A DNA stretch of 5,352 bases from Natrialbaceae archaeon B1-Br10_E2g27. GTDB taxonomy: Archaea; Halobacteriota; Halobacteria; Halobacteriales; Natrialbaceae. Numbering within the stretch: the first letter of the stretch is position 1; each line of letters begins with the position of its first letter. The stretch spans positions 1-5,352 of the forward strand of contig LKMM01000188.1 of the NCBI GenBank assembly GCA_001563885.1, given 5' to 3'. Both the position numbers and the translations under genes were made by a program. Under the pieces are notes generated by a model. It ran no database searches, had not been told where the DNA came from, and saw only the letters and a list, made by a program, of their open reading frames with translations. This document shows positions 5,280 through 5,352 of this stretch, one piece after another.

Positions 5280-5352
5280 ATGGACGACGTCACGGATCTC
5301 TACGAGGAGTTTGGCGACAGTCGGGTGCCGCCGGGCCAACACGAAACGGACG
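5280..5352 (+). CDS. N-terminus of a probable sulfite oxidase-like molybdopterin oxidoreductase (cut by right edge)
   Basis: Only 24 codons are present: an acidic start MDDVTDLYEEFGDSR followed by VPPGQHETD. The string FGDxRxPPGQxET is what I remember at the N-terminus of bacterial and haloarchaeal sulfite oxidase-like proteins, just before the conserved FPVLS segment that leads into the molybdopterin-binding domain. Members of that superfamily use a Mo-pterin cofactor for oxo transfer. The cofactor-binding cysteine and the rest of the domain lie beyond the window, so the assignment rests on this short motif alone. A Shine-Dalgarno site and an upstream TATA box support the reading frame and start. 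If the remembered motif is wrong, it is simply a hypothetical gene. Confidence 0.6.
   Translation, partial: MDDVTDLYEEFGDSRVPPGQHETD

Overview
The window looks like chromosomal DNA from a haloarchaeon, most likely of the Natrinema/Haloterrigena type (genus is inference). The signs are GC-rich sequence, strongly acidic proteins, archaeal TATA boxes about 27-28 nt before start codons that lack a leader, Tat-type lipoprotein signals, and a HisF and a ribbon-helix-helix protein of the form I associate with haloarchaea. Most genes lie on the minus strand. I see no mobile element, CRISPR array, tRNA or rRNA.

Layout, left to right. (1) 1-349, minus: 5' part of a gene for a protein with two zinc ribbons; it starts at a GTG and runs off the left edge. 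(2) 400-1074, minus: a CcdA/DsbD-type six-helix membrane thiol transporter. (3) 1202-2017, minus: hisF, the cyclase subunit of imidazole glycerol phosphate synthase, with no other his gene in view. (4) 2093-3424 and 3421-4125, minus: two Tat-exported lipoproteins of unknown function with a 4-nt ATGA overlap; the upstream gene (3421-4125) has four cysteines in its mature part, and the downstream one is a long, acidic, mostly helical protein. (5) 4234-4422, plus: a 62-residue single-helix membrane protein, divergent from the lipoprotein pair. (6) 4431-4652, minus: a ribbon-helix-helix protein that converges on it with an 8-nt gap. (7) 4736-5035, minus: a 99-residue protein with two membrane helices. 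(8) 5280-5352, plus: the first 24 codons of what looks like a sulfite oxidase-like molybdopterin oxidoreductase, cut by the right edge.

No single pathway joins these genes. The clearest functional unit is the overlapping lipoprotein pair, with one leaderless promoter for the first gene and a Shine-Dalgarno site for the second. CcdA, the four-cysteine lipoprotein and the molybdo-oxidoreductase could all touch redox chemistry at the outer face of the membrane, but that link is speculation. The 4-nt overlap, the promoters and the ribosome sites were read directly; family assignments rest on remembered motifs, not a database search.
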